Shown in pieces: positions 23,687-33,728 of a stretch of 64,000 bases of DNA. Within the stretch, counting starts at the first letter, position 1; each line of letters opens with the position of its first letter. The translations under genes and the position numbers were made by a program. The stretch comes from Nitratireductor indicus C115 (GTDB lineage Bacteria; Pseudomonadota; Alphaproteobacteria; Rhizobiales; Rhizobiaceae). The DNA is taken from contig NZ_AMSI01000003.1 of NCBI RefSeq assembly GCF_000300515.1, positions 1 to 64,000 on the forward strand, read 5' to 3'. The notes beneath the pieces were generated by a model. It was not told where the DNA came from and did no database searches. It was given only the letters and a program-made list of their open reading frames with translations.

Positions 23687-26455
23687 ATGGCGAAGATACC
23701 GGAATTCACGGCAAAGGCCCCTCGCCTGCCAGCCCTCGCGGTTGACAACGACACGGGTGCAGCGCAGGCGCTGGCATCGGTTGCCGCTGCGTCTTCCCAG
23801 CTGGCCGGCCGCCTGGGAAAGATCGCACGCGATCGCGCGGTGACCGCAGCCCGTGAAAAGGGCGCGGCCGATGCTGCCAATGTTTCCATGCCAGGTGTGG
23901 ATTTCGCATTCCAGCCAGGAACGCCCGGCAAGCGGCCAAGTCGCGGTCAGGTCAACGCGCCGGCAGGTATTCGCGACGTGATCGTAGCCGCCGCCCAACG
24001 CCACGGCGTCGATCCTGCCGCATTGATGAAAATGGCCGAGCTGGAGAGCTCGTTCAATCCCAACGCGAAAAACCCATCGTCCAGCGCCGGCGGCCTTTTC
24101 CAGTTTGTCGACAGCACGGCCGCGCAATACGGACTGGCCAACCGCTACGACCCCGCACAGGCAGCGGACGCTGCTGCACGGCTAGCGCGTGACAACGCAG
24201 CCCACCTGCAGAAGGTGCTGGGCCGGAAACCAACTGCCGCTGAGCTTTATCTGGCACACCAGCAGGGTGCTGGCGGCGCCGGGAAACTTCTCGCAAATCC
24301 AAACGCACGCGCTGCCGACATTGTCGGCTCAGATGCCGTTCGCCTTAATGGTGGCCGCGCCAATATGACGGCCGGCGAATTCGCCGGGTTGTGGCTGGCG
24401 AAGGCAGGCGGCCCTGTCGCCGCGCAACCGGGCAAGGTCAGCGTCAGCCTCACCGGCGCGCGCGGGGCATTGCCTCGAGCACAGCCGGGAACGCTGGTCG
24501 GAGACGCTTACAACGAGGCCGCAACCGCTGTTTACGCGAACCGGCTGGAAAGCTCGATGCGCGCCCAGATGGACGCCATTGCACTTGAGCACGAGGGAAA
24601 GCCGGCAGAAATGCAGGCCGCCCTGGATCCTCTCCGGGCTGGCTTTACTGAAGGCCTTCCGCCGATCCTCCGGGCGAAGATGCTGGCGAGCTTTGACGCC
24701 ACCAGCCTTTCGCTACAGCGCCAGGCGATGCAGAAGGCCCGGAGCAACCTGGACGAGGAGCTGAAGGCCAGTTCTGAAGGCCTCATCGATACGCAGACCA
24801 CGAATATTCTGCGCCTGGCTGCCAAGGCCGGAACCGACAAACAAGCCGACCAGGCGCTGACGCAGGAGCTCGCAGGCCTCAATCAGACGATCGACAACGC
24901 GCCAGGCATGACACCGCTCGCCCGGGAGCGGCTGAAGCGTGCCACAGCCAATGACGTTTATGCGGCGCGAATACTGTCTGGATTTGACGGGCTGGCAACG
25001 CCGGCGGAACGCGCAGCCTACGCCGAACAGGTACAAACCGAGTGGCAAAACGGCGAGGGGCTGGCTCAGAACCTCGATGCTGACGCGTTTCACAAGGTAA
25101 ATTCCGAACTGGCCAGGCGGGTGCAGCAGGATGCAACGGCTGCCAGCAAACAGGCGACGGCCATCGGCAATGCCTTCAACGAACAGACGCGCATCCTGAA
25201 AAAGGGCCTGCCCGTCACGGAAGCGCAACGCTCCACCCTGCGCAAGGCCGTTGCCGAAACCGGCGACGAACAACTGGCCGCTCGAGCCGATTTTTTCGAC
25301 CAGCTCGCCAGCTGGCAATCGGCGCACCTGGCGGCACGGCCGGAAGCAATCGAACAGCAGATGGTGCAGCTGCAACGGCGTATGCAGCAGGAGGGCGCTA
25401 CCGAGGCGACCCTGGACACGCTCGATGTCATGGAAGGCCTGCACAAGGCCATGAAGGCCGGATTGCGCGACGATCCGCTGACATGGGCGGCACGGGCCGG
25501 CGTTACTGACGTTGCCCCGCTCGATTTCTCCGACAGCCAGAGACTGACCGCCAGCCTTTCCGAGCGCGCAAACGATGCCCAGGCCGTGGCCGAGCACTAC
25601 GGGATCCAGCCACGGTACTTCACGGCGAACGAAGCGGACGCGATCAAGCGGCAGTTCGAGGAAAACCCGCTGGCAATGCCAAGCTTGCTCTCGGGCCTCG
25701 AGGCCGGTCTGGGCAATGCCATGCCCGATGCCATGCGGGAGGTCAGCCAGTCCGCGCCGGTGCTCGCGCACATGGCCGGGCTGATTGCCGCCACAGGGAA
25801 CGAGAGCGTTGCCACCGAGGTGGCGACCATGCTCGATACCCGCCGCCAGGAGGGTTACAAATCCGCCCTGCCCTCCCAGGGCAAAATGAGCCAGGTGTTT
25901 GCGGCCGCCACGGGCGCGGCCCTTGCTGGCCTCCCCCGCACGGCCGCGGCCGCCCGCGAGACAGCAGCTCTGATATTCGAGAAGCGCGCCCTGGCGCGTG
26001 GCGTGGATCCGGCCAACGCCGCTGACCCGCTCGACCCGGCACATGAGCTCTTGACCGAAGCGATAGACGCCGCCCTGGGCGCTACAATGCGCGACGGTCA
26101 GAAGTTCGGCGGGCTGACAATGGTCAATGGCCGGCAGACCGTTGCGCCGCCCGACATGCCCGCCGCGGATCTCGACACCAGGCTTTCCAAGCTCACGGAC
26201 GGGCAATTGGCCAACCAGATGGCAATCGCCGGGGGCGACCATCGCATTTCGGCGCGCGATATCCGCAATGGTTACCTCGAGATGGTCGCGCCCGGGCGCT
26301 ATCGGGTTGCGTTGCAGGATCCGGCTACGGGAGATCCGCAATACGTCCCTGCACCTGCTGAGCTCGGCACGGGCGGATATTTCATCCTCGACATGGAGCA
26401 GCTCGTACGCGACCAGGGCGAACTCGGATCCGGTTTCTTCGGGTATTTCCGATGA
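23687..26455 (+). CDS. Internal virion protein with lytic transglycosylase domain (922 aa)
   Basis: Residues about 95-220 form an SLT-type transglycosylase domain: catalytic Glu 120 in AELESSFNP and a GGLFQF motif (136-141) in place of GLMQ, then AELYLAHQQGAGG. This would open peptidoglycan during DNA entry. The remaining 700 residues are helical, Ala/Gln-rich and resemble the internal core proteins of T7-like virions (gp15/gp16). The ATG at 23687 is used; the longest frame begins at a TTG one codon earlier. It ends in an ATGA overlap with the next gene. Confidence 0.88.
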   Translation: MAKIPEFTAKAPRLPALAVDNDTGAAQALASVAAASSQLAGRLGKIARDRAVTAAREKGAADAANVSMPGVDFAFQPGTPGKRPSRGQVNAPAGIRDVIVAAAQRHGVDPAALMKMAELESSFNPNAKNPSSSAGGLFQFVDSTAAQYGLANRYDPAQAADAAARLARDNAAHLQKVLGRKPTAAELYLAHQQGAGGAGKLLANPNARAADIVGSDAVRLNGGRANMTAGEFAGLWLAKAGGPVAAQPGKVSVSLTGARGALPRAQPGTLVGDAYNEAATAVYANRLESSMRAQMDAIALEHEGKPAEMQAALDPLRAGFTEGLPPILRAKMLASFDATSLSLQRQAMQKARSNLDEELKASSEGLIDTQTTNILRLAAKAGTDKQADQALTQELAGLNQTIDNAPGMTPLARERLKRATANDVYAARILSGFDGLATPAERAAYAEQVQTEWQNGEGLAQNLDADAFHKVNSELARRVQQDATAASKQATAIGNAFNEQTRILKKGLPVTEAQRSTLRKAVAETGDEQLAARADFFDQLASWQSAHLAARPEAIEQQMVQLQRRMQQEGATEATLDTLDVMEGLHKAMKAGLRDDPLTWAARAGVTDVAPLDFSDSQRLTASLSERANDAQAVAEHYGIQPRYFTANEADAIKRQFEENPLAMPSLLSGLEAGLGNAMPDAMREVSQSAPVLAHMAGLIAATGNESVATEVATMLDTRRQEGYKSALPSQGKMSQVFAAATGAALAGLPRTAAAARETAALIFEKRALARGVDPANAADPLDPAHELLTEAIDAALGATMRDGQKFGGLTMVNGRQTVAPPDMPAADLDTRLSKLTDGQLANQMAIAGGDHRISARDIRNGYLEMVAPGRYRVALQDPATGDPQYVPAPAELGTGGYFILDMEQLVRDQGELGSGFFGYFR

Positions 26456-28902
26456 GCTTCGTCTATGAGACGCCACAGGCGAACCCCACGGCCACTTTTG
26501 CGCGGCGCGGCGGATCGACGCTTTTCGAGATCGGCGAAGCGGCCTGGCGCTCGGCGCTCTATGTCGACAACTTCAATGCAGCACAGACTTCGCTCGACCG
26601 GGCCTATGAAGATCGCATTGCCCGCGTAAAGGCCGAAACCGGCATCGTTCTGGAAAACCCGTTGCGCACGGCTGAAAGCCGTTTCACGCGCCAGAAGGAT
26701 ATGAACGAAGTCAGCCCCATTCGCAAATCCAAGCTTTTCGGCGGGCCTGGAGAGCAAGGCCGCGATCCATATCAGATACTGCTCGACCAGGAGCAGAAAA
26801 GGTTTTCCGATCGGCTGGCAGAAATCGCGGCACAACACCCTGACAAGGCCGCCCTGATCGGCTCTGAAATCAGCGTGGAAGACGATGCCAAGCGCCTGGC
26901 TCAGAAGGCCGAGGGTGATTTGCTGTCGGCGATCACGGCACGCGACGGCATCGGAAAATGGGGGGCATTGCTTGCGGGCGGCATGGCCGGTGCCATGCGC
27001 GACCCTTTGCAGGTGATGACGCTTTTTGCCGGTGCTGGTCCTGGCACTGGCCGCAGTATCGCCGCGCGAATCCTTTCCATAGCCTCGAAGGAAGCGCTGG
27101 TGAACGGCGCAACGGAGGCCCTGTTTCAGCCGACGGTGCAGGCCTGGCGCGAGGAAGCAGGCCTTCCGCATGGCCTGAATGAAGCCATGAGCAATGTCGC
27201 ATTTGCCACAGCACTCGGCGGGGCCTTCGGCCTGGCCGGCGGCGCTATCGCCGAGGGCGCGCGTGCGTTTCGCGGTGTCGAGCTGGATGCGGCGGCCGAA
27301 CTGGCCGCAGCGCGAAACGATGTAAGCCCCGATGCTCGCGCCGCCCTTTCCGGTGACGTGGATGCCGCCCGCCGGATCCTGCCCGAGATCCGCGAAGCAT
27401 TGCCGGCAGAAGTGCGCGGGGCGCTCGACCAGGCCGACCAGCTTGACCATTTGGATGCTACGCGACCGGCATCGGTCTCCCGCACGGCGCATGACCAGAA
27501 TGCAGCGCGAGCCACCCGCCTGGCGGAAGATGGTGATTTCCCCGGTTTCATACCAGATGCCGAGCAGACGGCGCGCATTGCCGATCAGTTGATTGCTATC
27601 GATGATGCAACCGCCATCCGGCAGTTGAAGGAGGCAGCCGGCGAGCAGGGCCGCAGCCTTGTCAGCTATCTAATCGACGCCGGAGGCCTGAAGCCGGATA
27701 TAGCCGAACTCGAACAGATAGGCGCTACACGTGTTTCGCGCAGCTTTGAGGGACGGCTTGTGCGCCCAGGAGGCAAGTCTTTGGATTACGCCCGCGAGGC
27801 GGTCGCCGAAGCCGGATATTTCGATCATCTCTATGGAACGCCCGAAGAGGCTGTGGCACGCTCAACGCCGGCCGATCTGTTAAATCTGATCGAGGATGAA
27901 CTGGGCGGCAAACCCGCCTTCCCGCCTGGAATAGTGAGCGACGCAGCACGCCAGGCGGCCGAGACTGTTGCAGCTAACCGCCGCGCGGTGGAAGCTCGTG
28001 TTGCTGAGATGCAGGCAATGGCCGGCCCCGGCGTAGATGACAAGATCATAACCCGGGCGGTGGAGATCGCTGAACGGGACGGCGGCGACCCGGCCGATGC
28101 GTTCGAACGCGCGGTGATGGAACAGCCGGAACCGAAGGCGGCTCCAAGCGAAATCGACGTAGAGGAAATGGCCAGGAGGTTGGGCAACTTTGTTATTGAA
28201 GAGCGCTTGGCACCCGTCCCTGCCGTTACGGACAAACCAAGAGTTCAGCGTGCCGTCGCATCCTATTTGTCAGAGAACGCCGAAAAAATCGATCCTCGCG
28301 ATGTTATCCTGCAAGACAAGCCGCAATGGGCATACGTTCTGGATCGCGAGGGCAAAACATGGAAGCTCAAGCGCCCCTTCCATGAGGACTTCTTCAACGC
28401 CATTCGAGCAAACGAAAACCAGCACGATGAAGCACTAGGAAACGCGGCAGAATTTGCGATTTTCCGTGTTAGTCACATTGCCGAGAGTTTTACAGGCGGA
28501 GTGGACTTCTTCGGCTTTCCCACCAATCGCCAGATCAAGGCGTTCCGAAAATTAAAACACGCGATGGGTGGACGCGAAGATACGTTCTCTGTCTCGCTCT
28601 GGCGGGCACCGGGTCCCAATGCAGGTGTTCGATCGGGTGAGGTCCTTCCAGGCTGGAGCGACGACGAGTTGAAGGCAGCATCGGAATACCGGCCGGCAAC
28701 GCTCGAGGCGAACGGCCTTGATGACCCGATGCCTTCCAGGCTCCCGGAAGATCCGCAGGAGGCTGCATTCCGGGCTGAGTATGGCGACACAGAGGTGATG
28801 AACGACGCCGGCGAGATGGTGCCGCTTTCCGCCTACATGGACGAACTGGACCGGCAGGCGGAAATCGCCGAGCTGGTGGAACTGTGCAAGGTCACCCCAT
28901 GA
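26452..28902 (+). CDS. Large internal virion / ejected protein (816 aa)
   Basis: Second of three large core proteins; ATGA overlaps join it on both sides. Residues about 155-275 are Gly/Ala-rich and hydrophobic (GALLAGGMAGAMRDPLQVM, ALGGAFGLAGGAIAEGA), as in ejected proteins that insert into membranes. The C-terminal third looks different: about residues 580-730 (YLSENAEKIDPRDVI ... NQHDEALGNAAEFAIF) are less Ala-rich and the DNA has lower GC, suggesting an inserted domain. No enzyme motif is recognised. A role in DNA ejection is inferred from order. Confidence 0.75.
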   Translation: MSFVYETPQANPTATFARRGGSTLFEIGEAAWRSALYVDNFNAAQTSLDRAYEDRIARVKAETGIVLENPLRTAESRFTRQKDMNEVSPIRKSKLFGGPGEQGRDPYQILLDQEQKRFSDRLAEIAAQHPDKAALIGSEISVEDDAKRLAQKAEGDLLSAITARDGIGKWGALLAGGMAGAMRDPLQVMTLFAGAGPGTGRSIAARILSIASKEALVNGATEALFQPTVQAWREEAGLPHGLNEAMSNVAFATALGGAFGLAGGAIAEGARAFRGVELDAAAELAAARNDVSPDARAALSGDVDAARRILPEIREALPAEVRGALDQADQLDHLDATRPASVSRTAHDQNAARATRLAEDGDFPGFIPDAEQTARIADQLIAIDDATAIRQLKEAAGEQGRSLVSYLIDAGGLKPDIAELEQIGATRVSRSFEGRLVRPGGKSLDYAREAVAEAGYFDHLYGTPEEAVARSTPADLLNLIEDELGGKPAFPPGIVSDAARQAAETVAANRRAVEARVAEMQAMAGPGVDDKIITRAVEIAERDGGDPADAFERAVMEQPEPKAAPSEIDVEEMARRLGNFVIEERLAPVPAVTDKPRVQRAVASYLSENAEKIDPRDVILQDKPQWAYVLDREGKTWKLKRPFHEDFFNAIRANENQHDEALGNAAEFAIFRVSHIAESFTGGVDFFGFPTNRQIKAFRKLKHAMGGREDTFSVSLWRAPGPNAGVRSGEVLPGWSDDELKAASEYRPATLEANGLDDPMPSRLPEDPQEAAFRAEYGDTEVMNDAGEMVPLSAYMDELDRQAEIAELVELCKVTP

Positions 28903-31379
28903 CGATCGACGCGTGTCTTGACAATGCCGTGAACGGCGGAGCCATCAGCAAGGATGAAGCGCGCCGCCTGAAAGACGAATTCGAGCGCTACCGGTCGCGG
29001 CGGGAGGCCGGCGGCGCAGCAACGGCAAATGAACAGGCAAAGGCCGACCTGGCCGAAGCGCTGCGCGCAGACACGGAGCACAAGAGGCGCAAGGCGAAGA
29101 TCGCAGCCAAGGTCACGGCGCGCATTGCGAACGATCTTGCGAACCACGTCACGCCGAAGGGGAAACGCGACATTGCCGCCGGCGCGCTGGATATGCTGGA
29201 GCATTTCGGCACGGCCGGCTTTTCATCGGTCGAGGGCCGCCGGCGGGCCATCGTCGGAATGGCACATGCCCGCATGGAGGAACTGCTGCACCATTTCCGT
29301 CGCGGTGCTGTCGGCGGTGACCGCTCGCGCTGGAACAAGGCGGATCTTCGCAACCTGGTGCGCGAAGCTTTTGGCGAGGATACCGGCGACCAGGCAGCAA
29401 AGGGCCTTGCCAGATCCTGGACACAAACGGCGGAATGGCTGCGCCAGCGCTTCAACACCGCCGGCGGCGCGATCGGCAAGCTTGAGAATTGGGGACTGCC
29501 CCAGCACCACGACGCGCGTGCCTTGCGCAAAACCGGACGCGAGGCCTGGAAAGACTACATTCGCGGCCGGCTCGATGTCGCCCGGATGAAACACCCCCTC
29601 ACCGGCAAGACGATCGACGGCAAAGAGCTTGAAGGGATACTGGACGAGATTTTCGACAGCATCACAACCGAAGGCTGGAACAAGGTGGAGCCGAAGCGCC
29701 AGCCCTTCGGGCGCGGCGCGCTTGCCAACCAGAGGGCAGAGCACCGGTTTCTCGTCTTCCGCGATGCCGACAGCTGGCTGGAATATCAGGAAGCCTATGG
29801 CGGCGGCGGCGATCCATTCGCCGCCATGATGAGCCACATCAACATGATGGCGCGGGATATCTCTTCCATGGAAATCCTCGGGCCCAATCCGGGCGGCTCC
29901 ATCGAATGGATGAAACAGGCGATCCAGAAAGAGGCGCAGGACGTGGCCGCCGGCAAGCCGGGGCGAATTCCCGCCAAGCCCGACGCCGCGCTTGACTACG
30001 CCAAATGGCGCATAGACCGCATCGACGCCGTTTGGAACTCCATTCGCGGGGGGCTGGAGACGCCCATCAATGGAAAATGGGCGAGCGGCCTTTCTGCCTT
30101 CCGCTCGCTCATCACCGCGAGCGTTCTGGGTTCTGCGGCAATTTCCTCGATCTCAGACGTGGGGACACAGCAGATCACCCGCGCGTTTGCCGGCATGAGC
30201 CCGCGCGGGGTTGTGAAGCAGACAATCAGCGCCTTGCTTCCATCCAACCGCCGCGAGGCCGTGCGTTCCGGGCTGATCTTCGATAGCGCCGCGCATGTGT
30301 TCCACGCCCAGGCGCGCTATGTCGGCACGATCTCGGGGCCCGAATGGGCGAGTTACCTGGCCGACCGCGTACTGACTTTCTCCGGCCTGACGCCGTGGAC
30401 CCAGGCCGGCCGGCATGCGTTCGGCCTGGCCGCGCAGGCAGAGATCGGCGCGCGCGTCCATCTCAGTTTCGACCAGCTACCAGCCGGCATGCAGACATTC
30501 TTTCGCCGCTACGGGATCCACGCCCGTGAATGGGATATGATCCGCAAGGCACCGCTGCATGAACCCGAGCCTGGTGCGGGCTTTCTGCGCCCGGCCGAGA
30601 TTGCCGAGCGCATCGACCCGCGCCTGGCAGAGCGTTATCTGGAGATGATCCAGACGGAAACGGAATATGCCATCCCGTCCGGTTCGCACCGCAGCCGCAC
30701 GGCCCTGCTCAACCAGAACCAGCCAGGCACGTTCATTGGCGAGGTGCTTCGCAGCTTCGCGCAGTTCAAATCCTTCGGGGCGGTGTTCATGCTATTGCAT
30801 GGATCACGCATAGCGGCCATGCTTGCGAAAGGCGAAACGCGCGCCCATGGCGCAGCCTATGCCGGTGCCCTGCTCCTGACCACAACGGTTTACGGAGCGC
30901 TTGCCTTGCAGGCGAAGCAGGTTGCCGCCGGCCGGGATCCGCGCGACATGGATACGAAGAGCTTCTGGTTTTCCGCGATGCTCCAGGGCGGAGGCCTTGG
31001 CATTTACGGCGATTTCGCATTCGGGAACATCAACCGATACGGCGGCGGCTTTGCCACGACATTCGCCGGCCCCGTGGTGCAGCGTGCCAACGATTTCTGG
31101 AACCTGACAGCGGGCAACGCCGTGCAGTTGGCGAGCGGCGAGAAAACGCATTTCGGCCGTGAGCTCGTGAAGTTCGCGCGCGGCAACATACCCGGATCGA
31201 ACATCTGGTATCTGCGTCTTGGATGGGAACGCCTGGTGCTTGACCAGGCGCAATATCTCCTCGACCCGGAAGCCAACAAGGCCTTCAAGCGGCAGCAACA
31301 ATTCTGGCGGCGTGATTTCGGCCAGGAATACTTCTGGGCTCCCGGCACATCTGCACCTCAAAGGGCGCCCGCCTTCTGA
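28899..31379 (+). CDS. Large internal virion protein, gp16-like position (826 aa)
   Basis: Third large core protein, starting in an ATGA overlap (ATG 28899) and ending just before two promoter-like motifs. Long charged helices fill the N-terminal 130 residues. The C-terminal third alternates amphipathic and hydrophobic segments (for example AYAGALLLTTTVYGALALQA), compatible with insertion into the host membrane on ejection. A short segment (SHRSRTALLNQNQPGTF) resembles T7 gp16-type C-terminal regions. The role in DNA translocation is inferred from position and size. Confidence 0.78.
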   Translation: MTIDACLDNAVNGGAISKDEARRLKDEFERYRSRREAGGAATANEQAKADLAEALRADTEHKRRKAKIAAKVTARIANDLANHVTPKGKRDIAAGALDMLEHFGTAGFSSVEGRRRAIVGMAHARMEELLHHFRRGAVGGDRSRWNKADLRNLVREAFGEDTGDQAAKGLARSWTQTAEWLRQRFNTAGGAIGKLENWGLPQHHDARALRKTGREAWKDYIRGRLDVARMKHPLTGKTIDGKELEGILDEIFDSITTEGWNKVEPKRQPFGRGALANQRAEHRFLVFRDADSWLEYQEAYGGGGDPFAAMMSHINMMARDISSMEILGPNPGGSIEWMKQAIQKEAQDVAAGKPGRIPAKPDAALDYAKWRIDRIDAVWNSIRGGLETPINGKWASGLSAFRSLITASVLGSAAISSISDVGTQQITRAFAGMSPRGVVKQTISALLPSNRREAVRSGLIFDSAAHVFHAQARYVGTISGPEWASYLADRVLTFSGLTPWTQAGRHAFGLAAQAEIGARVHLSFDQLPAGMQTFFRRYGIHAREWDMIRKAPLHEPEPGAGFLRPAEIAERIDPRLAERYLEMIQTETEYAIPSGSHRSRTALLNQNQPGTFIGEVLRSFAQFKSFGAVFMLLHGSRIAAMLAKGETRAHGAAYAGALLLTTTVYGALALQAKQVAAGRDPRDMDTKSFWFSAMLQGGGLGIYGDFAFGNINRYGGGFATTFAGPVVQRANDFWNLTAGNAVQLASGEKTHFGRELVKFARGNIPGSNIWYLRLGWERLVLDQAQYLLDPEANKAFKRQQQFWRRDFGQEYFWAPGTSAPQRAPAF

Positions 31380-31384
31380 CGTGA

Positions 31385-31415
31385 GAAACGTGACGCCGCT
31401 CGGGCGCACATAGAT
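31385..31415 (+). promoter_or_regulatory. Phage promoter-like motif, copy 4
   Basis: GAAACGTGACGCC, 11 bases, then CATAGATT, lying directly after the stop of the last core protein gene. One base differs from the consensus left block (G for A after GTGAC). It is the first of two copies in front of the tail fibre gene. Confidence 0.7.
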
Positions 31416-31458
31416 TGATAGCGCGCGCCGTTTCCTGTCCCGGCTAGCGCAAGCACCC

Positions 31459-31484
31459 GCCGGAGGGCCTGCCCGCCCTCCGGC
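31459..31484 (+). terminator. Perfect 10-base GC-rich hairpin between two promoter-like motifs
   Basis: GCCGGAGGGC (31459-31468) pairs perfectly with GCCCTCCGGC (31475-31484) around a six-base loop. There is no T-run after it. It separates promoter-like copies 4 and 5, so it may terminate readthrough from the long capsid unit or be a transcript-processing site. Confidence 0.5.
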
Positions 31485-31493
31485 ACCCTCGCG

Positions 31494-31525
31494 GAAACGT
31501 GACAGCGCCCGTTCCTCCATAGCAT
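31494..31525 (+). promoter_or_regulatory. Phage promoter-like motif, copy 5
   Basis: GAAACGTGACAGC, 11 bases, then CATAGCAT, ending eight bases before the tail fibre ATG (31533). The very short leader means the start site and the ribosome-binding site would nearly coincide, unless the transcript begins inside CATAG and uses a leaderless-like start. Confidence 0.75.
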
Positions 31526-31532
31526 CGGGCGC

Positions 31533-33728
31533 ATGACAGAAACACCGCTCCCCTTCAACGATCGCGTCAAGTCCGTCTCACCGATGGCGGGCACGACATT
31601 AATGTCCACCGACTTCGAGCTGACCCGGGAGGACGGCTTGACGATCATCCGGGAACGCGCAGACGGATCGCGCAGCCAGTTGACGCTGGGCATCGACTAC
31701 AGCTTTCCATCCGGCCTTGGCAATGAAACGGGAACCAGCATCGAACTTGTTGCCGCAAGCCTTGAGGGCGACCGCTATATTCTGATCGGCTATCACCCGG
31801 AAGAACGGCTGTCCGATTTCCTCGCCTCGATCAGCTTCGATACGAACAAGATAAACGCGCAGCTCGATGCCCTCACCTTGATCGCCCAGGAGCACCGTCG
31901 CGACCTGTCTCGCGCGTGGATGAGTGACTACGAAACGCAGGGGAGACAACTTCAGGTCTTGACCGAAAACCGCTTCTGGTTGTCCGACGCAGACGGAAAT
32001 ATGAAAGACGGCGGATCTGGCGATGAGATATCCAACGCGCAAGGATACGCGATAGACGCAAATGCCGCCAAGGTGGCCGCACAGAACGCGCAAACCGGGG
32101 CAGAAGTTGCCCGAACCGGTGCAGAGAACGCCGCATCGTATGCGGCGACCAAAGCAGCAGAGGCCAATGCCAGTGCCGTTTCGTCCGCCGCTTCTCAGAG
32201 CGCGGCGGCGGACAGCGAAAGCGCAGCCAATGCTGCGGCGGTCACGTCAGTTGAAAATGCTACAGAAGCAGCGATGAGCGCGGGCACGGCCGTCAGTTCG
32301 GCCGACAGCGCAGCCACCAGTGCGGGCGCAGCTGCAAGCGCGCAGGTTTCTGCAGAGGCCGCGCGGGATCAGATACTGGCGCTCTACGATGCGTTCGACG
32401 ATCGATACCTGGGGGAAAAAGGCTCTGACCCCGCCACCGACAATGACGGCGATCCGTTGGTTGGCGGTGCGTTGTACTTCAACTCAACGACCGGCGTGAT
32501 GATGGTCTATACCGGGTCCGCCTGGGTAGCCGCGTATGTCTCGGGGACGGGCTTTGTCACCAAGACCGGTGACACAATGACGGGGCCACTGAAGCTACCT
32601 GCCGGGGCAACCGGCGATCAAGCAATTCGCGCCGATGAAGTGGCGCATGAAGTCCTGCGCGATTTCGGCGACTATTACTCGACATCTGGCGGGTTGAATA
32701 TCGACACTGATTGCGTCGCAGGTTTCAAGGCGCTCGTTTCAGTCACCGGCAGCACCGGGGCGTTCCCACCAATATCTTCGAATTTCTGGCACATCCAGGT
32801 GGAGAACATCTACTCCACAGACCTTGGACAGCGTCTCATGATGCGGGCGGTCAAGTATATGGCGACCGACCCGTTGGCAAGTGACGATGCTCCGACAATC
32901 TACGTGCGTTACAAAGGAACCACCACTTGGGGGCCTTGGACACGCATCGTTACCGACCGGGGTGGTGAGTTCAAAGCAGGGATCAACTTTGGTTCGGAGT
33001 GGGCTGCGGCTTCCAACAACCTCTCCAGACACATTGCCCTATACGGGTCAACGGTGGGCATAAATGCCTACAGCAACGGAATGAACCATGTCGTAGAAGA
33101 CGGATACACTTTTTCTTGGTATCAGGGTGGCTCTCGTGCGGCTCTGATCTCCGGCGCGGGCCATTTCTATTCAAAAGGTGGTATGTATGTCGGTGGCGTT
33201 CGCTCCGGCAACGGCTCAGTGACCCTTGGCTTCAAGACTTTCGCCTCTGGCGTCTATGATACCGCAAGAATTGTTGCCACAGGTGGGACGAGCGGCGACA
33301 CAGGTTCGGCCACACTAAGCGCAGATTGCTCTGAATTTCAGATCAATGGGAACATTGTCCTCCATTCTGGTGACCTCGTCTCGCAGGCCGAGGCGGAAGC
33401 CGGAGTGGCGACCGAGCCGCGTGTCTGGTCGGCGGAACGTGTTGCACAGGCGATTGCAGCTTTGGCACCGGCTGCCCCGGTCGGACTGTATACGGGAAGC
33501 GACTCCGAGGAGACAGATTTTCCGGTCGGCCACATCGTATCGTTCAAGGCGTCTGCCAATGTCGCCCGCAATGCTACGGTGACTTTGAGGCTCAGCGGTC
33601 CCGCAGGGGATCCAGAATACAGCAATAGCGGGGCCGGCACGGTTCTGGCAGGAACCTGGAAAGCCCGTGGCATAACACAGTGGGTCAGCTCGTCGGATCA
33701 GAAATACCTGGCGCAGAGGGTCAGCTAA
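31533..33728 (+). CDS. Tail fibre with alanine-rich coiled-coil stalk (731 aa)
   Basis: The N-terminal 130 residues (FNDRVKSVSPMAGTTLMST ... LDALTLIAQEHRRDLSRAW) fit the T7-type fibre anchor that docks on the gp11/gp12 ring. Residues about 170-285 are an Ala/Ser/Gln heptad-like stalk (for example AAQNAQTGAEVARTGAENAA), followed by a head starting near 300 (GGALYFNSTTGVMMVYTG) that recurs in many fibres. The receptor-binding end is beta-rich and its DNA has a lower GC (25 of 60 in 33061-33120), a sign of exchange. It overlaps the convergent glycosyltransferase gene by four bases. Confidence 0.88.
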   Translation: MTETPLPFNDRVKSVSPMAGTTLMSTDFELTREDGLTIIRERADGSRSQLTLGIDYSFPSGLGNETGTSIELVAASLEGDRYILIGYHPEERLSDFLASISFDTNKINAQLDALTLIAQEHRRDLSRAWMSDYETQGRQLQVLTENRFWLSDADGNMKDGGSGDEISNAQGYAIDANAAKVAAQNAQTGAEVARTGAENAASYAATKAAEANASAVSSAASQSAAADSESAANAAAVTSVENATEAAMSAGTAVSSADSAATSAGAAASAQVSAEAARDQILALYDAFDDRYLGEKGSDPATDNDGDPLVGGALYFNSTTGVMMVYTGSAWVAAYVSGTGFVTKTGDTMTGPLKLPAGATGDQAIRADEVAHEVLRDFGDYYSTSGGLNIDTDCVAGFKALVSVTGSTGAFPPISSNFWHIQVENIYSTDLGQRLMMRAVKYMATDPLASDDAPTIYVRYKGTTTWGPWTRIVTDRGGEFKAGINFGSEWAAASNNLSRHIALYGSTVGINAYSNGMNHVVEDGYTFSWYQGGSRAALISGAGHFYSKGGMYVGGVRSGNGSVTLGFKTFASGVYDTARIVATGGTSGDTGSATLSADCSEFQINGNIVLHSGDLVSQAEAEAGVATEPRVWSAERVAQAIAALAPAAPVGLYTGSDSEETDFPVGHIVSFKASANVARNATVTLRLSGPAGDPEYSNSGAGTVLAGTWKARGITQWVSSSDQKYLAQRVS

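Noticed and set aside
31533-33728. Diversity-generating retroelement acting on the tail fibre
   Set aside because: The gene order recalls BPP-1, but no reverse transcriptase, template repeat or accessory gene is present near the fibre or elsewhere in the prophage.
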